From NCBI GenBank assembly GCA_959600835.1, contig CAUGNQ010000070.1, positions 1 through 8,265 on the forward strand: a stretch of DNA of 8,265 nt. The letters are read 5' to 3'. Numbering within the stretch: position 1 is the first letter of the stretch; each line of letters starts with the position of its first letter. A model generated the notes under the pieces. It worked only from the letters and a program-made list of their open reading frames with translations, did not search any database and was not told the DNA's origin. Source of the DNA: an uncultured Collinsella sp. (GTDB lineage: Bacteria; Actinomycetota; Coriobacteriia; Coriobacteriales; Coriobacteriaceae). Shown here one piece after another: positions 1 to 4,399 of this stretch. The translations under genes and the position numbers were made by a program.

Positions 1-864
1 GGCATCCTCGTCAGTGCGCAGCGGCGGATTGACCTTGAGCGAGGTGTTGTAGGTCTCGTCCAGGTCGTTCTCGGTCAGGAACATGTGGTGCGGGGTGGCC
101 TCGCAGGTCACCTGGACACCGGCAGCCTTACCGGCACGCACGAGCTCCAGGCCATGAGCGGTGGAGATGTGCTGGATGTGCAGCTTGGCACCGGTCAGCT
201 TGGCAATCTCGATGTCGCGGGCAATCTGAAGCTCCTCGCCGGCGGCCGGCCAACCCTCGAGGGCCAGACGGGTCGAGACCTTGCCCTCGTTGATCTGGCC
301 GTGGCCGACCAGATCCTCGTCCTGGCAGTGGCTCATAAAGACCTTGCCGAACATCTTGCCGTAGTCCATGCAGCGACGGAGCATGCCCGCGCCCTGCACG
401 CCGCGACCATCGTCGGTGAAGGCGACGGCGCCGTGGGCGACCATATCGCCCATCTCGGACATGGCCTCGCCCTTAAGACCGCGGGTCATGGCGCCCGACG
501 GATAGACGCGGCAGTGGCCGACCTCGGCAGCGCGGGACTTGACGAACTCCACGACGGTGCCGTTATCGGTGACGGGATCGGTGTTGGGCATGGCGCACAC
601 GCCGGTGAAGCCGCCCTTGGCAGCAGCGCGGGTGCCGCTCTCGATGTCCTCTTTGACCTCGTAGCCAGGCTCGCGCAGATGCACGTGCATATCCACCAGG
701 CCGGGGACGAGATACTTGCCGGAAAGGTCGCGGACCTCGGCTCCCTCGGCGGCGAGGTTCTCGCCGACCTCGGCGATCTTGTCACCGTCGATCAGGACGT
801 CGACGACACCGTCAAGCTCGACGGACGGATCGACGACGTGGGCATTCTTAAGAAGCAAGGCCAT
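1..864 (-). CDS. pyrC: Dihydroorotase, class I (partial, N-terminal 288 residues)
   Basis: Cytosolic zinc amidohydrolase that cyclises N-carbamoyl-L-aspartate to L-dihydroorotate, the third step of UMP synthesis. I translated this frame by hand: it begins MALLLKNAHVVDPS and stays open to the window edge, giving 288 of the usual ~430 residues; the C-terminus lies to the left. The metal site is visible: HVH at residues 60-62 within DMHVHLREPG, the bridging Asp in FTDDG (about 151), His179 in SHCQD and His232 in QHIS. These positions match class I (bacillary/CAD-like) dihydroorotases, which use an Asp rather than a carbamylated Lys. The last metal-site Asp (about 304) is beyond the edge. The substrate-binding NTDP motif is at 94-97. 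The ATG at 862-864 follows GGAGGTG by about six bases. The gene overlaps the end of pyrB by 17 bases, so translational coupling and one operon with pyrB and pyrR are likely. Identification is secure. Confidence 0.95.
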   Translation of the reverse strand, partial: MALLLKNAHVVDPSVELDGVVDVLIDGDKIAEVGENLAAEGAEVRDLSGKYLVPGLVDMHVHLREPGYEVKEDIESGTRAAAKGGFTGVCAMPNTDPVTDNGTVVEFVKSRAAEVGHCRVYPSGAMTRGLKGEAMSEMGDMVAHGAVAFTDDGRGVQGAGMLRRCMDYGKMFGKVFMSHCQDEDLVGHGQINEGKVSTRLALEGWPAAGEELQIARDIEIAKLTGAKLHIQHISTAHGLELVRAGKAAGVQVTCEATPHHMFLTENDLDETYNTSLKVNPPLRTDEDA

Positions 865-1792
865 TATCGGCACCTCCAAGCAGCAGATACAGGATAGCCA
901 TACGCACGCAGATACCGGCGTAGACCTGCTCCAGGATGACGGAGCGTTGCGGGTGGTCGGCCATATAGGAGTCGAACTCAACGCCGCGGTTGATGGGGCC
1001 CGGGTGGCAGATAATCGCATCGGGCTTCATGAGCTTCTCGCGGTCCTTGGTCAGACCGAAGAGCTTGTGGTACTCACGAATCGTGGGGAACGGTGCGCCC
1101 TCGAGGCGCTCCTGCTGCACGCGCAACATGTAGACGACGTCCAGCTCGGGCAGGACGGAATCGAGGTCGCTCGTCACGTGGTCGCAACCCAGAACCTCGG
1201 GCGCCGGCGGCAGCAGCGTGCCGGGGGCGACAGCGTAGGTCTCGCAGCCCATGATCTTAAGGGCGGGGATCAGCGAGCCGCACACGCGGGAGTGCGCGAT
1301 ATCGCCGACGACGGCGACCTTCAGACCGTGGAAGTCACCCTTGTGCTCCCAGATGGTGTACAGGTCGAGCAGGGCCTGCGTGGGGTGGTTGTGCTTGCCG
1401 TCGCCGGCGCAGATGACGCTCGCGGGCGAGTTCTGCGTGACGATGTAGGGAGCACCGGCGTGCTTATCGCGAACGACGATGCAATCAATCTTGTAGGCGT
1501 TGAGGGTCTCGACGGTGTCGACGAGGCTCTCGCCCTTGACCGTGGAGGTCGAGGAGCCGCCAAAGTTGAGGCTGTCGGCCGAAAGGCGCTTCTCGGCGAG
1601 CTCGAAGGAGCTGCGGGTGCGCGTCGAGGGCTCGTTGAACATGTTGACGATGGTCTTGCCCTTGAGCGTGGGGACCTTCTTGATCGCACGCTCGTTGACC
1701 TCAGAGAACGCCTTGGCGGTCTCGAGGATGAGCTTGATGTCCTCTTCGGAGTACTCGGTAATGTCGATCAGGTGCTTATGGTTGAACGCCAC
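848..1792 (-). CDS. pyrB: Aspartate carbamoyltransferase catalytic subunit
   Basis: Transfers the carbamoyl group from carbamoyl phosphate to L-aspartate, the committed step of pyrimidine synthesis, in the cytosol. Numbering from the chosen start, the 314 residues show the carbamoyl-phosphate loop STRTR at 56-60, the catalytic-loop Ser/Lys in SSTSTVKGE (Lys86), HPTQ at 136-139, HSR at 166-168, aspartate-site Arg224 in MLRVQ, and HPGPINRG at 263-270. This is the normal length (~300-315) for the family. No regulatory pyrI follows; pyrC comes next with a 17-base overlap. Start choice: a GTG at 1802-1804 also gives an open frame (318 aa), but the only Shine-Dalgarno (GGGAGGTGA) overlaps that codon. 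The GTG at 1790-1792 lies about eight bases after it, gives MAFNHKHL, and leaves four bases after the pyrR stop. The gene probably depends on PyrR-controlled transcription from the leader upstream of pyrR. Confidence 0.96.
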   Translation of the reverse strand: MAFNHKHLIDITEYSEEDIKLILETAKAFSEVNERAIKKVPTLKGKTIVNMFNEPSTRTRSSFELAEKRLSADSLNFGGSSTSTVKGESLVDTVETLNAYKIDCIVVRDKHAGAPYIVTQNSPASVICAGDGKHNHPTQALLDLYTIWEHKGDFHGLKVAVVGDIAHSRVCGSLIPALKIMGCETYAVAPGTLLPPAPEVLGCDHVTSDLDSVLPELDVVYMLRVQQERLEGAPFPTIREYHKLFGLTKDREKLMKPDAIICHPGPINRGVEFDSYMADHPQRSVILEQVYAGICVRMAILYLLLGGADNGLAS

Positions 1793-1796
1793 GGTA

Positions 1797-2381
1797 CTAC
1801 TCACCTCCCAGCGGCGCGGAGCCCACGTGGGAACCCGGCGCGACGTCGTTAATCTCGACGGCGGTGTGGCCGTCGACTTCCTTCATATATAGGTGCACGT
1901 TCTCCTCATGCGACGAGGGAACGTTCTTGCCGACAAAGTCCGGCGAGATGGGGAGCTCACGGTGACCGCGGTCAACGAGAACTGCCAGCTCGATGCGGCT
2001 CGGACGGCCCAAGTCCATGACGGCATCCAGAGCGGCGCGGATAGTACGGCCCGTATACAGGATGTCGTCCACCAGCACGACGCGCTTGCCGTCGACGCTG
2101 AAGGGAATGTTGGTAGCGTGGATCGCGGGAGCGAAATTGGTCGCATAGTCATCGCGGTAGAAGCTGATGTCCAGGCTGCCGAGCGGAACGTCGACGCCCT
2201 CGATCTCCTTGATCTCCTCGGCGAGCTTCTTTGCCAGAAGGTCGCCGCGCGTGACGATGCCGACCAGAGCGAGGTCTTCACAGCCCTCGTTGCGCTCGAG
2301 AATCTCGTGCGCGATGCGGGTCATCGCTCGATTGACGGCGGTCTCGTCCATGATGACCGCCTTGGGGGAAGTCGTGCCCAT
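1797..2381 (-). CDS. pyrR: PyrR: pyr operon RNA-binding attenuator / uracil phosphoribosyltransferase
   Basis: PyrR proteins sense UMP/UTP and bind pyr leader mRNA to favour termination (or, in some actinobacteria, to block translation); many also convert uracil and PRPP to UMP. The 194-residue protein is slightly longer than the usual ~175-180 because of a C-terminal extension (about residues 180-194). Diagnostic parts are GIVTRGDLLA (41-50), the SLDISFYRDD segment (69-78) typical of PyrR, and the PRPP-binding loop VLVDDILYTGRT (102-113). The ATG at 2379-2381 is preceded by AAGGAG four bases away. It is the first gene of the operon; its stop lies four bases before the preferred pyrB start. 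Its position directly behind a leader with terminator and alternative hairpins (2421-2517) is the classical autoregulatory arrangement. Family identity is secure; the RNA-binding mechanism here is inferred. Confidence 0.95.
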   Translation of the reverse strand: MGTTSPKAVIMDETAVNRAMTRIAHEILERNEGCEDLALVGIVTRGDLLAKKLAEEIKEIEGVDVPLGSLDISFYRDDYATNFAPAIHATNIPFSVDGKRVVLVDDILYTGRTIRAALDAVMDLGRPSRIELAVLVDRGHRELPISPDFVGKNVPSSHEENVHLYMKEVDGHTAVEINDVAPGSHVGSAPLGGE

Positions 2382-2402
2382 CGATCTCCTTCCTCACATG
2401 TC

Positions 2403-2422
2403 TTGACTGCTGACACAGTCAA
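2403..2422 (-). other. Perfect 7-bp hairpin between the pyr attenuator and the pyrR start
   Basis: Arms TTGACTG (2403-2409) and CAGTCAA (2416-2422) pair perfectly around a six-base loop. In the pyrR transcript this hairpin starts within the attenuator U-tract and ends about nine bases before the AAGGAG ribosome binding site. It could pause polymerase, protect the processed 5' end or space the ribosome site, but no function can be assigned from sequence alone. It does not itself cover the Shine-Dalgarno. Confidence 0.5.
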
Positions 2423-2462
2423 AAAAATAGATGCCCGACCGCTTAAAGCGGACCAGACACCC
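2421..2462 (-). terminator. Intrinsic terminator in the pyrR leader (attenuator)
   Basis: On the minus-strand transcript a left arm at 2462-2448 (GGGUGUCUGGUCCGC) folds with a right arm at 2442-2429 (GCGGUCGGGCAUCU) around the loop UUUAA. One bulged G, one U-U mismatch and several G-U pairs interrupt the stem. The right arm is followed by one A and seven consecutive U residues (2427-2421). The terminator lies about 40 bases before the pyrR ATG, so it can only act as a leader attenuator. Its left arm overlaps the 3' arm of the alternative hairpin at 2459-2506, so the two cannot form together. Confidence 0.72.
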
Positions 2463-2517
2463 ACAGGAAGGGCTGCTCTTTGGCAGCTATGTAATTCCAT
2501 GTGGGTATCTCGTACCC
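2459..2517 (-). promoter_or_regulatory. pyr leader antiterminator and anti-antiterminator candidates
   Basis: Two further hairpins precede the attenuator on the minus strand. The first (2517-2503) has arms GGGUA/UACCC and loop CGAGA. The second (2506-2459) has an outer stem ACCCACA/UGUGGGU, a bulged U, then GGAA/UUCC, and carries an inner hairpin GCUGC/GCAGC with loop CAAAGA. The first shares ACCC with the 5' arm of the second, and the second shares GGGU with the 5' arm of the terminator. The three structures are therefore mutually exclusive in series, as in PyrR attenuation leaders (anti-antiterminator, antiterminator, terminator). The first loop contains GAGA, partly resembling the GNGA part of the Bacillus PyrR loop, but the full consensus is not present. 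That PyrR binds here is inferred. Confidence 0.6.
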
Positions 2518-2634
2518 CTTTAATGGTCAAGGGATAGTGTAGCCAACCTCGAGCTTAATTGCGAGCATAAATACAGAACAATCCGTAAACGGAGCCCAAT
2601 GCTCCATAAACCTATATATATTTGTGGGACGAGC

Positions 2635-2663
2635 TTGAAAACGCACGCACGAGCTGGCATAAT
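2635..2663 (+). promoter_or_regulatory. Candidate sigma-70 promoter P1 upstream of rpmB
   Basis: TTGAAA at 2635-2640 and CATAAT at 2658-2663 are separated by exactly 17 bases, a near-consensus housekeeping promoter. A transcript would start near 2670, about 160 bases ahead of the rpmB start, giving a long leader or a separate short RNA. The region between it and rpmB has no convincing ORF. Confidence 0.55.
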
Positions 2664-2750
2664 CCCCTCTGCTGCACGCAAATCGGATCTACGTCCAGGG
2701 CCGTGGCGTGAGCACTATCGCCAAAAGAGGAATATCTCTGTGTAGATTAC

Positions 2751-2778
2751 GCACAGGGAGCTGCTTCTGTGCTATAGT
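2751..2778 (+). promoter_or_regulatory. rpmB: Extended -10 promoter P2 of rpmB with overlapping inverted repeat
   Basis: TATAGT at 2773-2778 is preceded by TGC, the extended -10 pattern TGn; no good -35 is seen at 17 bases. The start would be near 2785, about 48 bases ahead of the rpmB ATG. The inverted repeat GCACAG (2751-2756) / CTGTGC (2767-2772) ends exactly where the -10 begins, in the place where an operator would block polymerase. An additional CTGTG at 2738-2742 can pair with the same CACAG arm. Either an operator or, in transcripts from P1, alternative RNA hairpins are possible. Confidence 0.55.
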
Positions 2779-2832
2779 TCAGGCTTGTTTGTTAACGCGA
2801 CATGTTCGTTTGTCGCCCAAGGAGGGTCAGTT

Positions 2833-3021
2833 ATGTCCAAAGTTTGCGAAGTTTGCGGTAAGCACCCCGTTGCCGGTCGCTCCATCAGCCACTCTCACCG
2901 CGTCACCAACCGTAAGTTCCGCCCCAACATCCAGCGCGTTTACGTCGTCGTCGATGGTCACCGTCGCAAGATGAACGTTTGCTCCACCTGCCTCAAGTCC
3001 GGCAAGGTTGCGCGCTCCTAA
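2833..3021 (+). CDS. rpmB: 50S ribosomal protein L28 (zinc-binding, C+ form)
   Basis: Small basic protein of the large ribosomal subunit. The 62-residue product begins MSKVCEVCGKHP and ends SGKVARS. Two CxxC pairs (Cys5/Cys8 and Cys50/Cys53) form the zinc ribbon of the C+ type, while the core GRSISHSHRVTNRKFRPNIQ region is the L28 signature. Length is normal (60-78). The ATG at 2833 follows AAGGAGGG with about six bases between; an upstream in-frame ATG at 2785 has no ribosome site and would add residues foreign to the family. It is a stand-alone gene, with its own promoter(s) before it and a strong terminator at 3089-3123, and is divergent from pyrR. C+ L28 proteins often have zinc-free paralogues under Zur control elsewhere; none is seen here. 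Confidence 0.96.
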   Translation: MSKVCEVCGKHPVAGRSISHSHRVTNRKFRPNIQRVYVVVDGHRRKMNVCSTCLKSGKVARS

Positions 3022-3024
3022 ATA

Positions 3025-3084
3025 AGGTCTTACCAACAAGTACCTCGGACTCTCCGGGTCAAAGACCTCGCGTTCATATAGAAC
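3025..3084 (+). other. Structured rpmB 3' UTR
   Basis: Between the rpmB stop and its terminator the RNA can fold into an outer stem AGGUCUU (3025-3031) / AAGACCU (3062-3068). This encloses a second stem-loop at 3041-3058 (ACC, bulged U, CGGA / UCCG, GGU, loop CUC). A small third hairpin GUUC/GAAC with loop AUAUA follows at 3072-3084. The 7-bp outer stem is perfect. Together with the terminator, almost all of the ~100-base 3' UTR is paired. It may protect the transcript 3' end or be a 3' UTR-derived RNA; no known family was recognised. Confidence 0.45.
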
Positions 3085-3088
3085 TTAC

Positions 3089-3123
3089 CAAAGGCGTCCT
3101 CCCCCACGGAGGGCGCCTTTTTG
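3089..3123 (+). terminator. Rho-independent terminator of rpmB
   Basis: A 12-bp stem, AAGGCG-TCCTCC (3091-3102) with GGAGGG-CGCCTT (3108-3119), has one G-U pair and a five-base loop CCCAC, followed by a T-run ending at 3122. An A-rich lead-in at 3089-3092 could also give weak termination on the minus strand, where the transposase gene converges. The transposon end begins within two bases of the T-run. Confidence 0.9.
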
Positions 3124-3186
3124 CACTCATTGGGGACAGACTTACATGAGTGTTTTCACGCATTGGGGACAGACTTAGATGAATGC
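3124..3186 (+). repeat. Left REP-like repeat pair (outer and inner copy)
   Basis: The outer copy at 3124-3152 has a perfect 7-bp stem CACTCAT/ATGAGTG around a 15-base loop containing GGGGACAGACTTA. The inner copy starts 33 bases later at 3157 (CACGCAT, then the same core) and ends near 3186. There GCATT/AATGC (3160-3164/3182-3186) can pair but the original stem is degraded. Such imperfect palindromes are the substrates recognised by REP-associated tyrosine transposases. Confidence 0.75.
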
Positions 3187-3228
3187 TTTCCTAAGCTCAC
3201 AGTGCATCGATCGGCCCCAATCCATACC

Positions 3229-4005
3229 TCAGGCCGCCTCGTTCCAGCCTGTGGTGGCCTTGGTTACGCTTGTAGCGCCGATACCGGTGATACGGGCAAT
3301 TTGCTTGACCGTGAGATGGGCCCGCCTGAGCCTTAGCAGACAGGCATCGCGTTCGGGGCGTGGCAGGGCCTTGAGCAGCGCAGGATCAATGCTCGGCAGG
3401 GCCTCGTGTGCGACGGTAAGGGCATCCTCGTCTGGAATCCGTCGACGCGGAAGAATCTCAACTGACCAGATCCGCTCGGCAACTTCCTTAAGATGCTCGC
3501 AATAGCGACGGGAACCCCCGACAATATCGAGCATGGGGGCCGCATCGCAGATATCAAAGGGATCGTATCCCAGCTGGTATGCCTTGTAGCTTGACCAGCG
3601 GTAGGCATCAAGCGAGTCGAGCGCACCTTTCACGGGATTGAGATGGATATAATCGAGCAACTGCACCGCCTGCGTGTCCGACTCGACCGCGACCCGCGAA
3701 TAGCGATTATCAAACAGGTGGCCCGTTCTTCCGGTTTTCCCATTGAAATACTTGGCATAGGCCGTCAGCGCGCACTGCATTGCCTTTGAAAGGTTGTCAA
3801 ATGGGTCATCAACCATCAAATGGAAGTGGTTGTCCATAAGGCACCAGGCCAACACCGCCACGTCATGGCAAGCAAACCTGTCCGAGATGTCCGATAAGAA
3901 ACGATATCGGTCAGAGTCATCTTCAAAAATGATCTGTTTGGAGTTGCCACGGTCAAAGACGTGGTAATAGCCGGTGAGCGAAATTTCGCGGGCGCATCGG
4001 GGCAT
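3229..4005 (-). CDS. REP-associated tyrosine transposase (Y1_Tnp / HUH superfamily)
   Basis: Single-strand DNA nuclease/transposase of the RAYT group, expected to nick at REP-type hairpins through a 5'-phosphotyrosine intermediate. The 258-residue protein begins MPRCAREISLTGYYHVFDRG, a typical RAYT N-terminus. It has the metal-binding HUH motif as HFH (60-62) in WCLMDNHFHLMV and candidate nucleophiles Tyr83 or Tyr86 in TAYAKYFN. It also has the family signature YIHLNPVKGAL (119-129) followed by YRWSSY (135-140). Residues 231-251 (LTVKQIARITGIGATSVTKA) look like a C-terminal helix-turn-helix, common in this group. Length is normal. The ATG at 4003-4005 is preferred because AAAGGAG lies five to six bases upstream; an in-frame TTG at 4018-4020 would overlap that site. 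No frameshift or stop is seen, so it may be active. It converges on rpmB and diverges from adhE. Confidence 0.9.
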   Translation of the reverse strand: MPRCAREISLTGYYHVFDRGNSKQIIFEDDSDRYRFLSDISDRFACHDVAVLAWCLMDNHFHLMVDDPFDNLSKAMQCALTAYAKYFNGKTGRTGHLFDNRYSRVAVESDTQAVQLLDYIHLNPVKGALDSLDAYRWSSYKAYQLGYDPFDICDAAPMLDIVGGSRRYCEHLKEVAERIWSVEILPRRRIPDEDALTVAHEALPSIDPALLKALPRPERDACLLRLRRAHLTVKQIARITGIGATSVTKATTGWNEAA

Positions 4006-4007
4006 GG

Positions 4008-4050
4008 TCTCTCCTTTCAAAGCCGTACAGGCAACACCTAAAAGGAGAGA
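4008..4050 (-). promoter_or_regulatory. Hairpin sequestering the transposase ribosome binding site
   Basis: A perfect 10-bp inverted repeat lies just before the transposase start: TCTCTCCTTT at 4008-4017 and AAAGGAGAGA at 4041-4050 on the plus strand. In the minus-strand mRNA the 3' arm reads AAAGGAGAGA and contains the whole Shine-Dalgarno; the 5' arm is its exact complement, with a 23-base loop that has a small GCC/GGC stem. Folding would block ribosome access. A similar 5' UTR structure that hides the start region is known for IS200 transposase mRNA; applying it here is inference. Confidence 0.6.
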
Positions 4051-4120
4051 AGGAACGCGAAATGCTGAGCCTGTGACCTATTTATATACAATGAACGACA
4101 AAAACATGCCCAAAACGACA

Positions 4121-4186
4121 AAATGACAAATCGATGTCTGTCCCAAATGAGTGAAAGCACACATATAAGTCTGTCCCCAATGAGTG
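4121..4186 (-). repeat. Right REP-like repeat pair (inverted relative to the left pair)
   Basis: Read on the minus strand from 4186, CACTCAT is followed by the GGGGACAGACTTA core and ATGTGTG (4158-4186), a stem with six of seven pairs. The inner copy begins 33 bases inward at 4153 (CACTCAT, then TGGGACAGAC) and loses similarity by about 4130. Spacing and the outer-strong, inner-weak pattern mirror the left end exactly. The adjoining 4091-4132 stretch is rich in ACGACAAA/TGACAAA short repeats. Confidence 0.72.
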
Positions 4187-4189
4187 TAA

Positions 4190-4209
4190 TGAACAAACAG
4201 TGAACAAAC
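4190..4209. repeat. Tandem direct repeat TGAACAAAC with 11-base period
   Basis: TGAACAAAC occurs at 4190-4198 and again at 4201-4209, one DNA turn apart, beginning four bases outside the right transposon end and about 145 bases before the adhE promoter -10. The pattern would suit two molecules of a DNA-binding regulator on one face of the helix. TGAACAA resembles a half-site of Rex-type operators, but the inverted partner expected for Rex is absent. Chance is possible. Confidence 0.35.
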
Positions 4210-4278
4210 TCCACACCATAGCCATGGGGAAACTAGGAATTCGCCCGGAGAAGACGTTCGGCTTTTAGTTAAATGGTT

Positions 4279-4306
4279 AAAACGCTTCAGTTTATTGAAG
4301 CGTTTT
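4279..4306. promoter_or_regulatory. Perfect 11-bp inverted repeat upstream of adhE
   Basis: AAAACGCTTCA (4279-4289) and TGAAGCGTTTT (4296-4306) are exact complements around a six-base spacer GTTTAT. The centre is about 65 bases before the adhE -10 and 107 bases before its ATG. The A-rich left and T-rich right arms would allow a bidirectional terminator insulating adhE from read-through. The same dyad could instead be an operator for a redox or metabolite regulator of adhE. The U-run is short (four, inside the stem), so terminator strength is uncertain. Confidence 0.55.
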
Positions 4307-4348
4307 AGTGTGCCTTTTAGAGGAATCTGACCGTTCGCCGAATAATTT

Positions 4349-4364
4349 CTTGCTATCATGCAAG
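4349..4364 (+). promoter_or_regulatory. adhE: Extended -10 promoter of adhE embedded in a small dyad
   Basis: TATCAT at 4354-4359 is preceded by TGC, the same extended -10 context as rpmB P2; a convincing -35 is not seen at 17 bases. The dyad CTTGC (4349-4353) / GCAAG (4360-4364) frames the -10 exactly. Transcription would start near 4366, leaving a leader of about 34 bases. In that leader TCTCC (4377-4381) can pair with GGAGA (4390-4394), which covers most of the AAGGAG ribosome site at 4388-4393. Confidence 0.5.
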
Positions 4365-4399
4365 GCGTAGGGTAAATCTCCGATCGCAAGGAGACACAA

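Larger units (their letters stand above)
3124..4186. mobile_element. REP-associated tyrosine transposase element (IS200/IS605-like relative) with symmetric ends
   Basis: A 1063-base unit bounded by imperfect terminal inverted repeats. The first 51 bases from 3124 and the reverse complement of the last 51 bases ending at 4186 agree at 46 positions by hand alignment. Each end carries two copies of a REP-like motif with core TTGGGGACAGAC, set 33 bases apart in the same orientation. The outer copy is well conserved and forms a hairpin; the inner copy is degenerate. Inside lies one gene, a Y1/HUH transposase (3229-4005, minus). The element sits directly after the rpmB terminator. Its coding region looks less G/C-biased at third positions than the neighbouring genes, consistent with foreign origin. 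Exact cleavage sites cannot be fixed from one copy. Confidence 0.75.

Noticed and set aside
85..1852. Long plus-strand open frames over the pyr genes
   Set aside because: They lie antisense to well-identified pyrC and pyrB and have the same biased composition; no ribosome sites or recognisable motifs.
2321..2530. Minus-strand 69-codon frame through the pyr leader, resembling a pyrL-type leader peptide
   Set aside because: It spans the attenuator and overlaps the pyrR start, which is tempting, but neither the TTG start nor the internal ATG (about 2500) has a properly spaced Shine-Dalgarno, and the frame runs far into pyrR.
2536..2541. TACACT (minus strand) as the pyr operon -10 element
   Set aside because: It is in a plausible place for the leader structures but matches only four of six positions and has no good -35; TTGACC at 2525-2530 likewise lacks a -10 at 17 bases. 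Left unassigned.
2583..2607. Small palindromes CCGTAAACGG and GGAGC/GCTCC in the pyrR-rpmB intergenic region
   Set aside because: Short stems of 4-5 bp with no positional link to a promoter or ribosome site; expected by chance in this length.
3124..4186. CRISPR array suggested by regularly spaced repeats
   Set aside because: There are only two copies per end, the inner one degenerate, with 4-base separation rather than spacers; they are REP-type transposase substrates.
4190..4399. Rex operator upstream of adhE
   Set aside because: No TTGTG...CACAA-type inverted motif was found; only a direct repeat resembling one half-site.
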